Source: CBDDFQ01 sp965227035 (GTDB taxonomy: Bacteria; Pseudomonadota; Gammaproteobacteria; Burkholderiales; Burkholderiaceae_C). From it: DNA of 64,000 nt. Each line of letters starts with the position of its first letter. Within the stretch, counting starts at the first letter, position 1. The translations under genes were made by a program, and so were the position numbers. A model generated the notes under the pieces. The model did no database searches. It worked only from the letters and a program-made list of their open reading frames with translations, and was not told the DNA's origin. Of this stretch, positions 62,522 to 64,000 are shown piece by piece. The stretch spans positions 3,348,001 to 3,412,000 of the forward strand of contig OZ245724.1 of the NCBI GenBank assembly GCA_965227035.1. Reading direction: 5' to 3'.

Positions 62522-63508
62522 ATGTCCATCAGTAAATCTCTTTCAGCAGTCTTCGCGACCGCTGTTCTTTCGCTGACCACCGCCGCACACGCCATCGGTC
62601 CGGCTCCCGCGCCGCTCGCGCAGCGCGAAACGCTCACCATCGGATTCGTGAAGGTCGGCCATCTGGCGCCGATGCTCAACCTGGAAGAAGAGCTCAAGAA
62701 ATTCAACGTCGAAGTCAAGCGCGCCGAATTCGTTCGATACGCCGACGCACGCACCGCCATCCTGTCGAACTCGGTCGATGTCTCGGCTGTCGGCCCTGGC
62801 GACCTGGCCATTGCTGCAGCGCAAGGCAGCAAGAACATCATCGGGCTGACCGGTGTTGCGGGCTCCCCCAAGAACCTCGTGGTTCGCAAGGGCGTGACGA
62901 TCAACGACTGGAAAGATATCGCCGGCAAGAAGATCGGTATCGCACCCGGTTCTGCGGTCTGGTTCCAATGGGCGATGACGCTTGTCGAGAACAACATTCC
63001 GTACACCACCTTCACGCCCGTGAACATTCAGGGCGGCGGCACCGCGTTCGTGCAAGCGATCAAGCGCGGCGATATCGACGCGATGGTGTTGTGGGAGCCC
63101 TTCGAATCGCAGGCAGTTGCAGAGGGCGATGCTTACTTCGCGAAGAATCTCGAATACAGCCAGTCCAAAGCGGTAGGTGCAGAGCTGGGCATGCTGGCCG
63201 CTTCGCGCGACGCCATGACCAACAAGAAGGAAGCGATTCGCCGCTTCATGTGGGTCTATCTGAACGAAGAAGAAAAGATGGCCAAGAACGAAGACCTCTT
63301 CGCCGATTCCTATTCCAAGTTCACCGGTCTGCCGCTCGCTACCACCAAGGTATCTGCCAAGCTGATCAAGCTCGGTGGCGTGCTGACGAAAGAACAGGTT
63401 CGCCTTCAGGCAGATGCTGCGTTCAAGCAAGGCATCATCCAGAAGGATGTGTCGGCCGATGCAGCAGCGCTGTACGACGACTCGATCGCCCGCGAATTCA
63501 AGCGTTGA
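62522..63508 (+). CDS. ABC transporter substrate-binding protein (SsuA/TauA/NMT1-like)
   Basis: A 328-residue periplasmic binding protein with a signal peptide (MSISKSLSAVFATAVLSLTTAAHA, cleavage near residue 24). The mature part shows the NMT1/SsuA fold: GFVKVGHLAPML, DVSAVGPGDLAIAAA, VAGSPKNLVVRKGVTINDWKDIAGKKIGIAPGSA and MVLWEPFESQAV. This family binds sulfonates, nitrate or amine precursors. I chose the second ATG (62522) because AGGAG lies 8 bases upstream; ATG at 62516 is only 2 bases from it. Confidence 0.9.
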   Translation: MSISKSLSAVFATAVLSLTTAAHAIGPAPAPLAQRETLTIGFVKVGHLAPMLNLEEELKKFNVEVKRAEFVRYADARTAILSNSVDVSAVGPGDLAIAAAQGSKNIIGLTGVAGSPKNLVVRKGVTINDWKDIAGKKIGIAPGSAVWFQWAMTLVENNIPYTTFTPVNIQGGGTAFVQAIKRGDIDAMVLWEPFESQAVAEGDAYFAKNLEYSQSKAVGAELGMLAASRDAMTNKKEAIRRFMWVYLNEEEKMAKNEDLFADSYSKFTGLPLATTKVSAKLIKLGGVLTKEQVRLQADAAFKQGIIQKDVSADAAALYDDSIAREFKR

Positions 63509-63529
63509 TCCCCTGACTGTCGATCGAGC

Positions 63530-64000
63530 ATGAAACGCCTCAAGCAATTCTTCATCGGTATCGTCGTTCCGCTCGCGGTACTCGTAATCTGGCAAGTTGC
63601 GGGTAGCCAGCCGAACATGGCTGGAATCGTGCCGACACCGTTGGCGGTGCTTGCAGGCTGGAACGACTGGATGTTCGGCAAGTCCACCGGCATGGGCCTC
63701 AACGCCTATCAGGGGACCTGGCTGTCGAACGCCCAGTACTCCGCCATGCGTGTGGCGCAGGGGTTCACTCTGGCCGCACTCCTCGGGGTTCCCATGGGCC
63801 TGATGATCGGCTGGAGCAGGCTCACATCGCAACTGTTCGATCCGCTCATCCAGAGCCTGCGGCCGATTCCCATCACCGCGTGGTTGCCGTTCTCGATTGC
63901 TCTATTCGGCATTCGCGACATGGGATCGATCTTCCTGATTTTTCTGGGCGGTTTTTACGCCATCGTCGTGAATTCGACGCAGGGTGCTCGCGACGTCGAA
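63530..64000 (+). CDS. ABC transporter permease, N-terminal part (cut by window edge)
   Basis: Starts at the ATG at 63530 and runs 157 codons to the window edge without a stop. Translated directly from sequence: MKRLKQFFIGIVVPLAVLVIW membrane segment, a linker of about 45 residues, then RVAQGFTLAALLGVPMGLMIGW, RPIPITAWLPFSIALFG, FLIFLGGFYAIVVNSTQGARDVE, ending in the EAA loop that contacts the ATPase. This is the SsuC/TauC permease type. It begins 21 bases after the binding-protein stop. Confidence 0.9.
   Translation, partial: MKRLKQFFIGIVVPLAVLVIWQVAGSQPNMAGIVPTPLAVLAGWNDWMFGKSTGMGLNAYQGTWLSNAQYSAMRVAQGFTLAALLGVPMGLMIGWSRLTSQLFDPLIQSLRPIPITAWLPFSIALFGIRDMGSIFLIFLGGFYAIVVNSTQGARDVE

Overview
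The window looks like a chromosomal segment of a Burkholderiales betaproteobacterium. The gene blocks support this: apaG/rpe-gph-trpEGDC-ung, thiL with pgpA and pncC, lptA-lptB-rpoN, bamE-dapB-exbB-exbD-leuS-lptE-holA-proA, raiA-ptsN-hprK, the betaproteobacterial type of gshA, and a Gcr-type recombinase homologue. Gene density is high, with many 4-base stop/start overlaps, no gene-free gap above about 255 bases, and no tRNA, rRNA, CRISPR or insertion sequence that I can see.

Region by region. (1) 1-7.0 kb, minus strand: rpe, a beta-ketothiolase, gph, then a tryptophan operon with a recognisable leader peptide (trpL, three closely spaced Trp codons) and attenuator, trpE-trpG-trpD-trpC and the start of ung. 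(2) 7.0-12.9 kb, plus strand: apaG, the Gcr homologue, a cation/proton antiporter, a YbdK-type carboxylate-amine ligase, thiL. (3) 12.9-17.9 kb, minus strand: a four-gene operon with the order and domain make-up of the Ralstonia phcBSRQ quorum-sensing operon: signal methyltransferase, membrane histidine kinase, REC-kinase hybrid, REC regulator. It sits between thiL and pgpA. (4) 18.1-20.1 kb plus: pgpA, pncC and a kinase-fold protein. (5) 20.1-28.1 kb minus: a PIN protein, an rRNA methyltransferase, rpoN, lptB, lptA, dsbA, a SPOR protein, argS. (6) 28.2-33.7 kb: a PsiF-repeat protein, a LysR regulator divergent from malate synthase, a small Cys-rich protein, an MFS exporter, a class II glutamine amidotransferase. 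(7) 33.7-39.2 kb minus: gshB, benE, kup, gshA. (8) 39.3-47.4 kb minus: proA, holA, lptE, leuS, exbD, exbB, dapB, bamE, with fur divergent. (9) 48-49.9 kb minus: hprK, ptsN, raiA. (10) 50.1-52.5 kb plus: a patatin-like lipase and corA, which has a structured 5' leader. (11) 52.5-57.9 kb minus: mtnN, fadD, pntB-pntAB-pntAA. (12) 58-64 kb: a GntR/FCD regulator divergent from a catabolic cluster of a small unknown protein, amidase, CoA-transferase, enoyl-CoA hydratase, ABC binding protein and the start of an ABC permease.

The most interesting items are the phcBSRQ-like operon with inverted repeats upstream, the apparently leaderless trpL/attenuator, the hairpin-rich corA leader, the terminator abutting the kup start codon, and the GntR-linked amidase/CoA-transferase cluster with an unrecognised small protein. 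All functional calls come from reading the protein and DNA sequence; no database search was run.
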